64,000 bases of DNA from Seminavis robusta (Eukaryota; Bacillariophyta; Bacillariophyceae; Naviculales; Naviculaceae). The first letter of the stretch is position 1, and the number at the start of each line of letters is the position of its first letter. Location: contig CAICTM010000109.1 of NCBI GenBank assembly GCA_903772945.1, forward strand, positions 54,609-118,608, read 5' to 3'. Below the pieces are notes generated by a model, which was given only the letters and a program-made list of their open reading frames with translations, had not been told where the DNA came from and made no database searches. The position numbers and the translations under genes are program-made. Shown piece after piece: positions 44,192 to 53,783 of the stretch.

Positions 44192-47100
44192 TCAAACTTG
44201 ACTTTCGGGAAAGGCTCCTTCTGGGCATCGAGGAGGAAACTTGAATAGCCTCCCGTATTTTCCTCGTTTGTGCAACGATGGCAGATTTTGAAGGCTATCT
44301 GGACGATTGTCGTAATGATACCAACGAGAGCTGGTACTCGAATGTGGGCTCTGAATTGAACCTGGGCTCCCACTGGGTACGGGGAATGGCGCTGATTGTG
44401 AGCCCTGGTGAGAGCTTGCATTCGAGAATGGACTTCCACTAGATCGCACAGAGCCCGAGGAAGATCCGACCTTGCTCGCTTGGTCTTCCTGATCGTAGAA
44501 CTTTGCCTTTTCCAAGTTGACTCTTGGGGAACTGGAGCCAGCGGATGTCATTGATGCACGGATTGGAACATCGCCGTTGTAGCTTGCGCCGTCGCTGTCA
44601 GCAGACCTGTCGATTACTCCAGTTGCCATTCTAGCCAAGCCTCCGAGTGCATGGGCATCTCTGTTGCGCGTGCTGCTTGGTTGCGTCTGCGAGCTCTTTG
44701 TGGACTTCTCGGTCGAATGCCCACGATCGGTTGCAGGAGGAACTTCCTCTTCCGGTGTCATTTCCTCGGCCCGTCCACTAGCAATGGAGCTTTGTGCAGA
44801 ATCAATTGACTTGACCGATCCATTGGCTGCTCGTTTGGCAGGCGTCTGCTGTCTTGTTATGACAGAATTCTTCGACTTGTTTGCCCTCCTGGCTGGAGTT
44901 TTGGCGCTCTTCAACAGAGTTTGGCTTTGGCTCTCTGCTTCACTTCTAATTGAACTCTCTGCTGGGCTTTTGGATGCACTGCTGGACGGTGTTCCTATTG
45001 AACCTGCGGCTGGACTCTCGGCTGCATGCACAGCCGGGCTCTCATCCATGTTGGAATTGTGAGGTGATGATCCAGCCGTGGTTGACACTGGTGATTCCAA
45101 AGTTGTTGTATGCTGGGAACCAGACTTGGCGGACGGCGGCGATACTGGCTTTGCTGATAGTGGTGATTCCAACTTGTCGTCGTCCGTCCCATCACCGTGA
45201 TTCTCGTCTGAGGGGGAAGGGAAAGACTGGAAATTGTCGCTATCATCCTCCAGGATTGTGTCATCTTCACTGTTACTCTTCTTCTGTCCTTCAGTTGTGT
45301 CTGCAGTACTATCTTCAAGTCTACTATCAGCTGCCGGTGTATCTGGAGCAAACGAGGCCGCTTTCTCTCCTGATGCATCGTCAGCATTGGCGTTCGCTTT
45401 GCCCCCCTGCTCATTTCTTGGTTCTGCCTTGGTGGATTCAGCAGGCTCTGCCGCTTCTGTGTTGTTGCTTGAGCTGGCACCACGCGGTTTGGCAGATTGA
45501 TTGCTTTCGGAGGTCTCCGATGAAAGGTCCATGTCGCCACCAGGAGACTCATCCTGGGTTTGCTTCCTGGTTGTATGGGGAGATTCCTCATGGTTATCAG
45601 TGCCTGCAGTGGGCGCGGAGGGGGGCCTACCGGTATGCTCATCAGTTTGGCCTAGAAGATCAAAAACCAGTGGCAACCGGAAACACTCCGGTATGTGTAC
45701 TTGAGAAAGTGGAGGGGACGCCAAGATGTCGTCATCGTCGTCATCGCCATGCCAAGGGAATTTCTTCATCTTCAATAGGGACGGTGATGCCAGACTAGCA
45801 GTACCTTCACTCATCCTCACTGGGTGTCTAGGTGCCGGACTCACTGTCCCTGTTGCGCATGGATGCTTGAGTGCCTTTGGTCTTTGCGATTTCCGCCGTG
45901 TATCATTCGATGATGCCAGGCTGTGGCTGCGATTGTGGTGGGAACCCAAAGAGGCTGTAGCCACCTTCCTAGTAGGCTTCCCCAGCACTGCATCGATGAA
46001 GTGTTCGTCGTATTGATTCCGTGAGAAGGAAGCAATGTCGGGGTTGCCTGCTCTGACAACCGGAGGCACTACTTGTGCTCCAGGATTGGTTTGACCCACT
46101 TGTGGTCTCCGCGGCAGAATCACTGGGCAGTAAAAAGTGGGTTCACGCTCGGGGTGACAGTAGAACGGACGGTTGAGATCCTTGGAGACTCGCAAGGTCC
46201 ATCCAGAAGGCAGAGGAGGATGCAGGTAGCTTCTCCCATTCATTTCAAAGCTGAATTCCATGGAGGTAGTGCTTGCTTCGTCGTCTGGTTGCGTCCATAT
46301 CTCAAGGGAATCCTGTTCCACTGCCCGGATTCCTGGCTTGTGTTGGCTCCCATCTACATGATGAACAGGGTTTTGTTGGACCGCATGATTGGTCAAAACG
46401 CTGCCATTGCTATCGGAGCTTGCTTCACTGCCACTGCCCAAATCGTACAAGTCCTTTGTAAAATGATAGTCAAAAGAGTTTTCCTCTGTCTCGGACTCTG
46501 ATGATGACCCAGACAAGAGACTGTCCAGGGTTACATCATCTTCGTCAAGAGATGCCACAAGCTGCGTGCGACGACCGCCAATCTCAAGGCCATTGAGTGG
46601 TTCCATTTTCGGTCTACCACTTGCTCCATAGAATGCTGCTTTGTCATCAGGAGAAGGTTTGCTGAGCAAGTGAGTGCCACGGTACTTGTCCGAATATGCT
46701 GTGTGCTGAGAAATGTTTGCTCTTCGTCGCAGTGTCGGGTTGTGATGACCTGTTGTTTCACTCGGCCGCCCACCCAAAGCCACTCTATTTTGCTGTGCTG
46801 CCACTTGTCGCATTGGCATCTTGGAACGCTGGTCATTTGACGAGAGCTTCTCATTGGCTTTCCACTCATTCCCAAGAGGATTTCCTCTCGCATCATCGTC
46901 CAAGGCCTTCCCTGCACTGGTTGTATCCGAATCAAGGTCCATGTCAGAGCCGTCGTCATTCAAGCGCGATTTCTTGGATTGACCCACAAGGCCGACTCGA
47001 CGCTCCTTGTAGCCTGTACGATCTGTCAAGTGATTCGATTGTTGTTCTTCAAGTGTATGGGTCGACTCCTTCCAGTTCGATGGATACTGGTTCGGAGGCA

Positions 47101-47368
47101 TGCGGTGGTCGTTCGGTGCTGCTGCAGTGCGATTGCTCACTTGAGGTGTCTTTGTATCAGCATTCCATGGAAGCGCCCAACTGATACTTCTTTCGGAGCT
47201 CTTTTCCACTGTTGGTTTGAACCGAAGCTTGGGCGTCTTGGCTAAAAATGACGGCAATGACGGACGCCTCTTGGACGAAGATCGGATGAGGTTGCCATGA
47301 AGCGGGGTCAAGGCAGACCGTTTCGAGCCCCTTCTTCCAGGCGTCTTCATGGTGCTGTACTGTGGCAT
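44192..47368 (-). CDS. Large disordered protein with a WW domain (1,058 aa)
   Basis: A single open frame of 1,058 codons from ATG 47368. Most of it is low-complexity Ser, Thr, Pro, Asp and Glu, with many SP/TP sites (KSPAESS, ESPAVHAAESP, KTPARR), as expected for a heavily phosphorylated scaffold. Near residues 383-415, HPPLPSGWTLRVSKDLNRPFY followed by CHPEREPTFYCP has the first Trp, the aromatic pair and the closing Pro of a WW domain; the second Trp is replaced by Phe. The N-terminus has basic KTPGRRGSKR and KTPKLRFKP motifs. WW domains bind proline-rich or phospho-Ser/Thr-Pro peptides; centrosomal CEP164-type proteins also begin with one, but nothing more supports that link. The C-terminal reading frame is uncertain. 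Confidence 0.72.
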   Translation of the reverse strand: MPQYSTMKTPGRRGSKRSALTPLHGNLIRSSSKRRPSLPSFLAKTPKLRFKPTVEKSSERSISWALPWNADTKTPQVSNRTAAAPNDHRMPPNQYPSNWKESTHTLEEQQSNHLTDRTGYKERRVGLVGQSKKSRLNDDGSDMDLDSDTTSAGKALDDDARGNPLGNEWKANEKLSSNDQRSKMPMRQVAAQQNRVALGGRPSETTGHHNPTLRRRANISQHTAYSDKYRGTHLLSKPSPDDKAAFYGASGRPKMEPLNGLEIGGRRTQLVASLDEDDVTLDSLLSGSSSESETEENSFDYHFTKDLYDLGSGSEASSDSNGSVLTNHAVQQNPVHHVDGSQHKPGIRAVEQDSLEIWTQPDDEASTTSMEFSFEMNGRSYLHPPLPSGWTLRVSKDLNRPFYCHPEREPTFYCPVILPRRPQVGQTNPGAQVVPPVVRAGNPDIASFSRNQYDEHFIDAVLGKPTRKVATASLGSHHNRSHSLASSNDTRRKSQRPKALKHPCATGTVSPAPRHPVRMSEGTASLASPSLLKMKKFPWHGDDDDDDILASPPLSQVHIPECFRLPLVFDLLGQTDEHTGRPPSAPTAGTDNHEESPHTTRKQTQDESPGGDMDLSSETSESNQSAKPRGASSSNNTEAAEPAESTKAEPRNEQGGKANANADDASGEKAASFAPDTPAADSRLEDSTADTTEGQKKSNSEDDTILEDDSDNFQSFPSPSDENHGDGTDDDKLESPLSAKPVSPPSAKSGSQHTTTLESPVSTTAGSSPHNSNMDESPAVHAAESPAAGSIGTPSSSASKSPAESSIRSEAESQSQTLLKSAKTPARRANKSKNSVITRQQTPAKRAANGSVKSIDSAQSSIASGRAEEMTPEEEVPPATDRGHSTEKSTKSSQTQPSSTRNRDAHALGGLARMATGVIDRSADSDGASYNGDVPIRASMTSAGSSSPRVNLEKAKFYDQEDQASKVGSSSGSVRSSGSPFSNASSHQGSQSAPFPVPSGSPGSIQSPHSSTSSRWYHYDNRPDSLQNLPSLHKRGKYGRLFKFPPRCPEGAFPESQV

Positions 47369-47671
47369 TCGACCGCTTGTTGCTGTGCTTCGGACCTTCC
47401 CGGTGTCCTCTGCTGCTGTAGTTCTGTTGTCGGGGTTGCCTTGTTCAAGGAGGTGTGAAGAAGAAAAAGTGGGGAAAACAACGCTTTCGAATGTTAGCGC
47501 TAACCTTACAGTACTGCATTTTCAGCGCTGAAGATTCGAAAGCGTCAAAGCGTCCGGCCATGGACAAACGATGGACGGCACAATACCACCACCACTACAA
47601 GTCTCTCCTTCTCTGGCTTCTGCTTTAAACCAACCACTTTTCTTTGCTACCGTAGTACTAAGCTTGGAACA
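47369..47671. promoter_or_regulatory. Divergent upstream region
   Basis: The 303 bases between the start codons of the WW-domain gene and tubulin cofactor A. No clear motif was seen. Confidence 0.3.
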
Positions 47672-48205
47672 ATGCCGCGAGCTCCTGCTAAGCCAGACCC
47701 CGAGCGTCAGCTCATGATCAAAACGAAGGCTTGTCAAAGGTTAGTGGACGCACTGCCTCTCTGAAAAATACGATTCCAATGCTGGCCACTCACTTTAATT
47801 TCTGGCATCCATCGCCTCTCTCTTTGTCGTCTCAGACTCTTGAAAGAGGTGGGTTACTACAAGAAAGAAGTCAAAGAGAACGAGGCAAAACTTCAATCCA
47901 TGAAAGACGAGCAACGAGATCCACATGACATTAAGAAATTTGAGGAAGTTTTAGGTGAGAGCTACATGATGGTGCCGGATAGTGAAACTCGACTGCGAAA
48001 AAGCTTGGAGGATTTGATGCAATTTATGCAGTCGGATGAATATACGCAGCGACAGCAACAATCGCAGACGAGTGAATGGGAAAGCACGGCCCGAGAAATG
48101 TTGAAGCAACAACACACAGGCAGCAATGACGGTGGCAAGAATGCTGATTCTTGTGATGTCCAGGAAACAGATGTGACTGATTTGAAAGATGATGAAGCTT
48201 TTTAG
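47672..48205 (+). CDS. Tubulin-folding cofactor A (145 aa, 2 exons)
   Basis: Small helical chaperone that binds beta-tubulin during heterodimer assembly. Exon 1 (47672-47739) encodes PDPERQLMIKTKACQR; the 96-base intron (GTTAGT...TCTCAG) joins CAA AG|A CTC, giving R-LLKEVGYYKKEV. The family pattern is LxIKTxxxxRLxKExxxYxxE, then a second helix (DPHDIKKFEEVLGESYMMVPDSETRLRKSLEDLMQFM) that matches the three-helix bundle of TBCA. The C-terminal ~45 residues are extra, Gln/Asp-rich and probably unstructured; the core is the usual ~100 residues. Cytosolic. Needed for microtubule biogenesis. Confidence 0.93.
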
Positions 48206-48472
48206 GATCAGTCTTTCCGAATGGCTGGTGGTGATGATTGAGTCTACACTTCCAAATATATGTAGATCCAGCTGGATAGCTACAGTACTGTTACGAATCG
48301 CAATAGACTAGCTAGCTAGCACAAGGACACACTGAAGGCATACTAGTAGATTGATTATTACTTAATTACTACGCATACATCATATAGAAAACAATGACCA
48401 GTGAAATACATCGATGGGTAGAACCAGAGACACATCCAATGAAGACGACAGCCATTCAACAGAGATACAAAG

Positions 48473-50683
48473 CTACACCTGGATTCCAAATCCTCCGTCG
48501 CCGCCGCTGGAATTGCCCTGGGGCGATGGGCCATCGTCCTTGTCAGAATCACCCAACTTGAAGAGACCCAACAGAGTCCCTCCCATTGAACCATTGAGGT
48601 CGGAATTCCATTCCGCTCCGGACAGATCAATATCCGAGAGATCCAAAATCTTGGGTCCGCGGTTGCCCACGTCCAAATCCACTGGTTGGTCCACATCATC
48701 ACACGACGTTTCCGCACAGGGTGCAGGACAAGCGAGTTCCTCGCACTTGTACTTGCTGGGCCACGCCGACAGCGACTTGTTGCCCATGGGCTGGACCCCG
48801 TGATAGCACTCCACCTTGTCACCCACCACGAAATCAATGTGAGCAGATCCATCTTTGGGCTGATGGATAATTGCCTTGTGTCCACATTTTCCTTCCAGCT
48901 GATGCACATGGTGGCCGTTGAAGGCATGTTCGTGCGAGTGGTTATGGCCCGGGTCATGACCGTGCGAGTGGCCGTGATCATGGCTACCATGGTCCGTGCC
49001 CTGAAGGGAATTGTCATGATGATTGTGACCATTTCCATGGCCATGTCCGTGGCCGTGTCCATGGCCGTGCCCATGGCCATGATTGTGGCCATGATCATGT
49101 TGGGAGGCCGCCTCTTGTTTGAACTGCTGCTGCTGTTGTTGTTCCTGCAGCTGTTGCTGTTCCTGCAATTGTTGCTGTTCTTGCATATGTTGCTGTTCTT
49201 GCAAGTGTTGCAATTGCTGCTGGCGTTGGCGCTGCAATTCCTGTTGCTGCTGCTGTTGTTGTTGCTGCTGCAACTGTTGTTGAGCAGCTCGGTCACTGAC
49301 AATACTGTCCATTTGCCCATTCATTCCACCAGAGAGACCCGACAAAGTGTTTCCATTTAGACCGGCTCCAATGTTGTTGTTGCGGCTTGCGCCAAGCCTA
49401 GCAGAAGCATTGGCTCCACGGGCAGCACTGTTATTCTCGTCTCCCATGAGCTCTTGCAAGCGCTTGCCTTCCATTTGCCAAGCCGAGAAGGCAAACTGTA
49501 GGTGATTCTGGGACTTTTCTTCGGCATCCTCCGGGCGAAACCCCGCCAGCAACATGCATCGCTGGTACAGGGCGCGTGATTCGTTCCGGAACAACCGCAG
49601 GGCAAGTTCCTGCTGCTGCTCACTGCCAGAGTTATTGGACAATACCTTGACCAAGTTTGAAGAGGACGAGAGTGCCACAGCCAGCTGCTCGAGACTGAGG
49701 CCGACAGTCTGCGCCGTATTCGACAAAGACGCAACAGCGACGCCTGAGGCGTGACTGGATACACCACCGCCGCCACCAGCATTAGCACCAGAACGACGCT
49801 GGGACAGACTGTTTTGTGCTTGTCCCAGCAAGCCAGAAGCACCTCCCGAGAAGAGAGACGAATTGGAAGCAGCCGCAGCCGCAAATGTCGATGGAGGAGC
49901 TCCAAGTGGCGTCAAGGGAGCCGAAAGGGGTCCGAGCTGAGGCGTACTGCTGGTCAGTTGAGATGACAACTGAGAGGACCCCGTGGTAAAGGAGTTCCGC
50001 AATGAGGCTGCTCTGGGGATGAAGAGGGGTTGGTACTGAGGGTGGAACTTTGCCACTCTGCGCTTGTCATCCATCAGATTGGTCTCGTCCTCGTTTGGGT
50101 GCATTTCGGCGTCAGGTCCTAATTCTGCCAATTGAGCGTGATTGCGCTTGACACCACTGCTCAGTTTGGCTTGCTGAGAATGCTGCATCAATTTTTCCAA
50201 CTGACGCTGCGCCTCTGATGACATGGCCCCGTTGGCAGCAGCTTGTTGCTGCAGCTGAAGCTTCATTTTGGCATTAAGAGATGATGCGGCATGATTCATT
50301 CCTCCCAGTCCAGGCATACCTCCTAATCCACCGCCCAGCTGGGCAGTAAGAGAATCGTCCAGCATGCCAGCAGCGCCATGGTGATGATCTCCCATGCCGC
50401 CAACTCCTCCCATGCCCACGCCAGCTCCACCACCTGCGTTGTTCATGGACTCCTCTTGTTGCTTTCGCGCCAAGCGCAAGCGTCTACTCAGCTGATTCTT
50501 TCGCTGACCCAAGGTTACTTTCTCGGAATCCATGATGCTGGCATCTTCATCTGCGGGATAATCGAATCCTCCAATTCGGAGAGCTTCAAAGAGAGATAAT
50601 TCTGGATTTTCCATGCGAGCCGCTACGGCACGGTGCATCCGAGGGTCGCCCTTCCGGCCCGTCTTGGCCTGACTCTTGTTCAT
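48473..50683 (-). CDS. PolyQ and His/Gly-repeat protein, probably nuclear (736 aa)
   Basis: Not a family I can name. The start is taken at the ATG at 50683; the frame runs 11 codons further upstream without another ATG. The N-terminal ~70 residues look ordered and conserved-like: KTGRKGDPRMHRAVAARMENPELSLFEALRIGGFDYP and a basic helix GQRKNQLSRRLRLARKQ, which could bind nucleic acid or act as an NLS. The middle has Gly/Met/Ala-rich and Ser-rich low complexity and a predicted-helical LSLEQLAVALSSSSNLVKVL. Residues ~465-525 are Gln runs, then ~530-590 a run of His-Gly dipeptides (encoded by CATGGC/CACGGC words at about 48,950-49,100) that could bind metal. The C-terminus has six Cys (CEELACPAPCAETSC) and an acidic end. 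Regulatory role inferred. Confidence 0.7.
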   Translation of the reverse strand: MNKSQAKTGRKGDPRMHRAVAARMENPELSLFEALRIGGFDYPADEDASIMDSEKVTLGQRKNQLSRRLRLARKQQEESMNNAGGGAGVGMGGVGGMGDHHHGAAGMLDDSLTAQLGGGLGGMPGLGGMNHAASSLNAKMKLQLQQQAAANGAMSSEAQRQLEKLMQHSQQAKLSSGVKRNHAQLAELGPDAEMHPNEDETNLMDDKRRVAKFHPQYQPLFIPRAASLRNSFTTGSSQLSSQLTSSTPQLGPLSAPLTPLGAPPSTFAAAAASNSSLFSGGASGLLGQAQNSLSQRRSGANAGGGGGVSSHASGVAVASLSNTAQTVGLSLEQLAVALSSSSNLVKVLSNNSGSEQQQELALRLFRNESRALYQRCMLLAGFRPEDAEEKSQNHLQFAFSAWQMEGKRLQELMGDENNSAARGANASARLGASRNNNIGAGLNGNTLSGLSGGMNGQMDSIVSDRAAQQQLQQQQQQQQQQELQRQRQQQLQHLQEQQHMQEQQQLQEQQQLQEQQQQQQFKQEAASQHDHGHNHGHGHGHGHGHGHGHGNGHNHHDNSLQGTDHGSHDHGHSHGHDPGHNHSHEHAFNGHHVHQLEGKCGHKAIIHQPKDGSAHIDFVVGDKVECYHGVQPMGNKSLSAWPSKYKCEELACPAPCAETSCDDVDQPVDLDVGNRGPKILDLSDIDLSGAEWNSDLNGSMGGTLLGLFKLGDSDKDDGPSPQGNSSGGDGGFGIQV

Positions 50684-53600
50684 CTTGATTTGATAATGCA
50701 ACAGGGGCAACACCAAACCTCGGTGGGTGAAATTTCACTTACTTGTGATAATTGTAATGGTGAATGGCCTTGATATATATTATCGGCGAACCCGTCAACC
50801 TCAGTCACCGATTGATCGAGACAAAAGGTAGAGGCAAAAGGTAGTCTGCAAGGAACAGAGGACGACAGAGAGGACAGTAGAGGGAAGATAATGGCAGTGG
50901 TCAGCATTGTTCCGTTCAATCAAGGCACCTCAACACAGAGAGGGGAAGAAGTGGTATCGTCATGGCGAGCCCACGGTAGAGCGTCATCGTGGCATGCCCA
51001 ACTCCGCAGGAAGATAATGGCAGATACAGCAATCAATCTCCCAACACAACAAGATCAAGGAACAGGAGTAGCACACTTACCTCCTCACTCCGTGAAACAC
51101 TTTCTCGAAGACGGTACGATGGTACCTTCGATGTATTGTTACCAAGTTGTCTGAGACCTGGGCCTATTATGGCCTCGCTGTTGGCCTGGTGGACGGCGAA
51201 TGTAATCGTTTGTTTACCGCGTTGTTTGGAAGTTTTATCATTTCAATTTCAACAAAAGTAGAAGAATGGGGTGAATAAGAAACAATACTCTCATAATTAC
51301 AATCCAATGGCAAATACTTCCAAAATTTGTTGAACTGTACGGTATCTCATTGAGGTATCATTTTATTAAGCTCTTCCCAATGGTCTCCCCCCTAGCAGAA
51401 AGCAATGTCTACCACGATCCATGATCTTATTGATACATTGATACAATGAATGATAAGATGTCAAGAGGTAAGAGACACTGGTGCTGTACTAGTTGTAGAT
51501 TTCTACACTCCGCACAACATTTGTCATATTGCTGGCAATCTGGAGGTAGCATTTGATCAATGGTGTCAGTGCTTCAAGCCTATCATCCTTTGACATGGAA
51601 CAACCTAAGAGAAGTTACCGGTAAGATACTATATCAATGTGCGATTTGATCAGCTACTACACTTACCGGTATGTCTCTGTGGATCCCGCAAAGCCAAGCC
51701 TTTTGGCCCCTAATGGTCCTCAATTTATCTCCCCTGATCCCACAGAACCTAGTCCCAAAATTCGATTTTTCTTTGCTTTTTAATTAAGCAAGGCCCTCGC
51801 TGGCTTCCATACCGTACCGGTAGATAACCTGCTTACTCTAAACCCCTTTCCTGCTACCGTAGCTATTTTCTCCTTAGATTGTGAGGCAGTTCTCTTCGTG
51901 GCTATTGTGATCTTATAAGAAAGGTTAATTAACAATTAAAATATATTTGATTATTTTTCATCTGCTAAGAACTCAAGAGACATTTCAAGGAATAGCCAAA
52001 TTAGACGGTAAGTAGCTGCGGAGCGTGCATTCCAACGAGGCCATGTCCCTTCTCTCGAAATGGCCAGTTGCTCCATGACTCCAAGGTGGAGACATTTCCA
52101 AAAAGCAGACCAATTACCCGTGACTGAATCTGGGGATGGGGAAATCATTGCATTTCCATAGTTCAACACTTCCAACAAAGTAACCAGGATGAAGCCTCTT
52201 AGCACCAATTGGATAATATAGGCATTGGTTAACACATATTTCATATTTATTTTACCATACCCCTGGATTTCAAGTCCCTAGCCTTTTCACCTTTGCAGGA
52301 AATCCAGCTGGGAGTCCAGAACACGTACCGGATACGGTACCAGTCTGGTACGGTACGGTACGGTACGGTACGGTACGCAATAGGTTCCCAACACAACACA
52401 AAAAGCAAAGGAGCCAATGTGGCAAACGGAAGGAAGGTGGTACCACCAGATTCTTTACAATGATCCTGGCAGCTAGCTAGCTAGCAAGCAGCTAGCTACC
52501 GGTAGCCAGAAAGAATCGAGCTACTGTGGGCGCTTTTTCTTTTGCAGAGCCATCTTTTTCTTGCCTGTTTTGGTGAGCAACGAAAGCAGGCTGCTGCTGG
52601 CAGAAGGCAGGTAGAACAACACAAGATTGCCCCACTTGAACGACAATAGCAATAGTCAGTCTCTGCGGGTTCAAGTACAAGGTATCTTCTATGCATACGA
52701 CTTGCTTTACTGGCATTGCTTATGACAGTAGCCAGCAGAGAAGTTGGAACAAGAGCCTGGTCTTGCTTAACCAACGATTTCGATGTGTCTCATCGCGCCT
52801 GTTGGTGAGCTCCTGAGCAGAAGACCTCTAACAACCCAGCTACCGGTACCGGTAGAAACTTGTAGCCAGGCGATTGCTTGCTTCAAGATTGCTTTGCTTC
52901 ACGGTCCTGATCAAACCATCCATGTTTGCCAACAGCCAATTACAACATTCGAGTAAGAAGAGCACGATCTGCCGCCATCAGGTGCTGTCTGACCTTGGAT
53001 CCAGTAGATCTACATTATACATGTAGAAGGTTGGAGGTAAGAACTTGAAAAGGGCGGATCGCCAACCGAGCTTTGCTTGGCTGCACCCCCAGTCAACAAC
53101 GCCGTAAATACCAAACAGCTCACATGAACCGGTTTTCTTTCAGTTTACTAAACTTGGTAGCATGCCACATGCCACAAGTTACTGGTAACAGTAGTCAAAC
53201 ATAACAGTGGATGAAAGACGCCTCTGCGTCAGATACAGGTTGTTCCAAGAACGGACAATACTACAGCGCACAGGCAGCTACACAGGCTCCGTTTGCAGGA
53301 TCGCATCATCGTTGTGTTTAGGAGGTGGTGTGCCAGTTGAGGAGGTGGTGCCAACCTCTCAAGCAGTTTTCGTGCTGAGGACAAGATCGTGGAATGACTG
53401 TACGGTACAGTACCACAGCACAGACAACCACACGTACGAGGTTTCTACGTGTTTCTCAGTAGGATCTTAGTAGGATCTTAGGAGTAGGGGTATCCATGTT
53501 TGCCACCAATGCCGAACACGTATGCAATTGTTCGCGGTTACCATTCACAGAACCCAAATTCCCACCTTTTGTGCTTACTCTGTGTTGGGATGTTGTTGGG

Positions 53601-53783
53601 TCAGCAAGTTAGCAAGGTTTGCAACATTCAACGTCACAGGTACCACCGCACCTTTTATTTGAACCCAAAGGATTCTCACAAATAGTGGCTCACTGTTTAC
53701 TCTAAAGCAATCAACAACCCTTTCAAAACAATATCTATCCAACGAATCCTCGAGTACTTATCTAGTATATCTTATTTGAAGCT
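50684..53783. other. Long intergenic region, repeat-rich
   Basis: A 3.1-kb gap between divergent genes. It holds the (GGTAC)6 run at 52347-52376, GCTACCGGTACCGGTAG near 52840, CTAGCTAGCTAGC near 52472 and other palindromic words. A 97-codon minus-strand frame at 51,951-52,244 starts with ATG but shows no family resemblance, and I do not call it. Confidence 0.45.
52347..52376. repeat. (GGTAC)6 microsatellite
   Basis: Six perfect units of GGTAC, a pentamer made from the same letters as the GGTACC palindrome that is dispersed in the region. It sits in intergenic DNA and may mark an instability point. Confidence 0.95.

Noticed and set aside
51951-52244. 97-codon minus-strand frame with hydrophobic start
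   Set aside because: Long AT-rich intergenic area, no family resemblance, no splice partner; probably chance.
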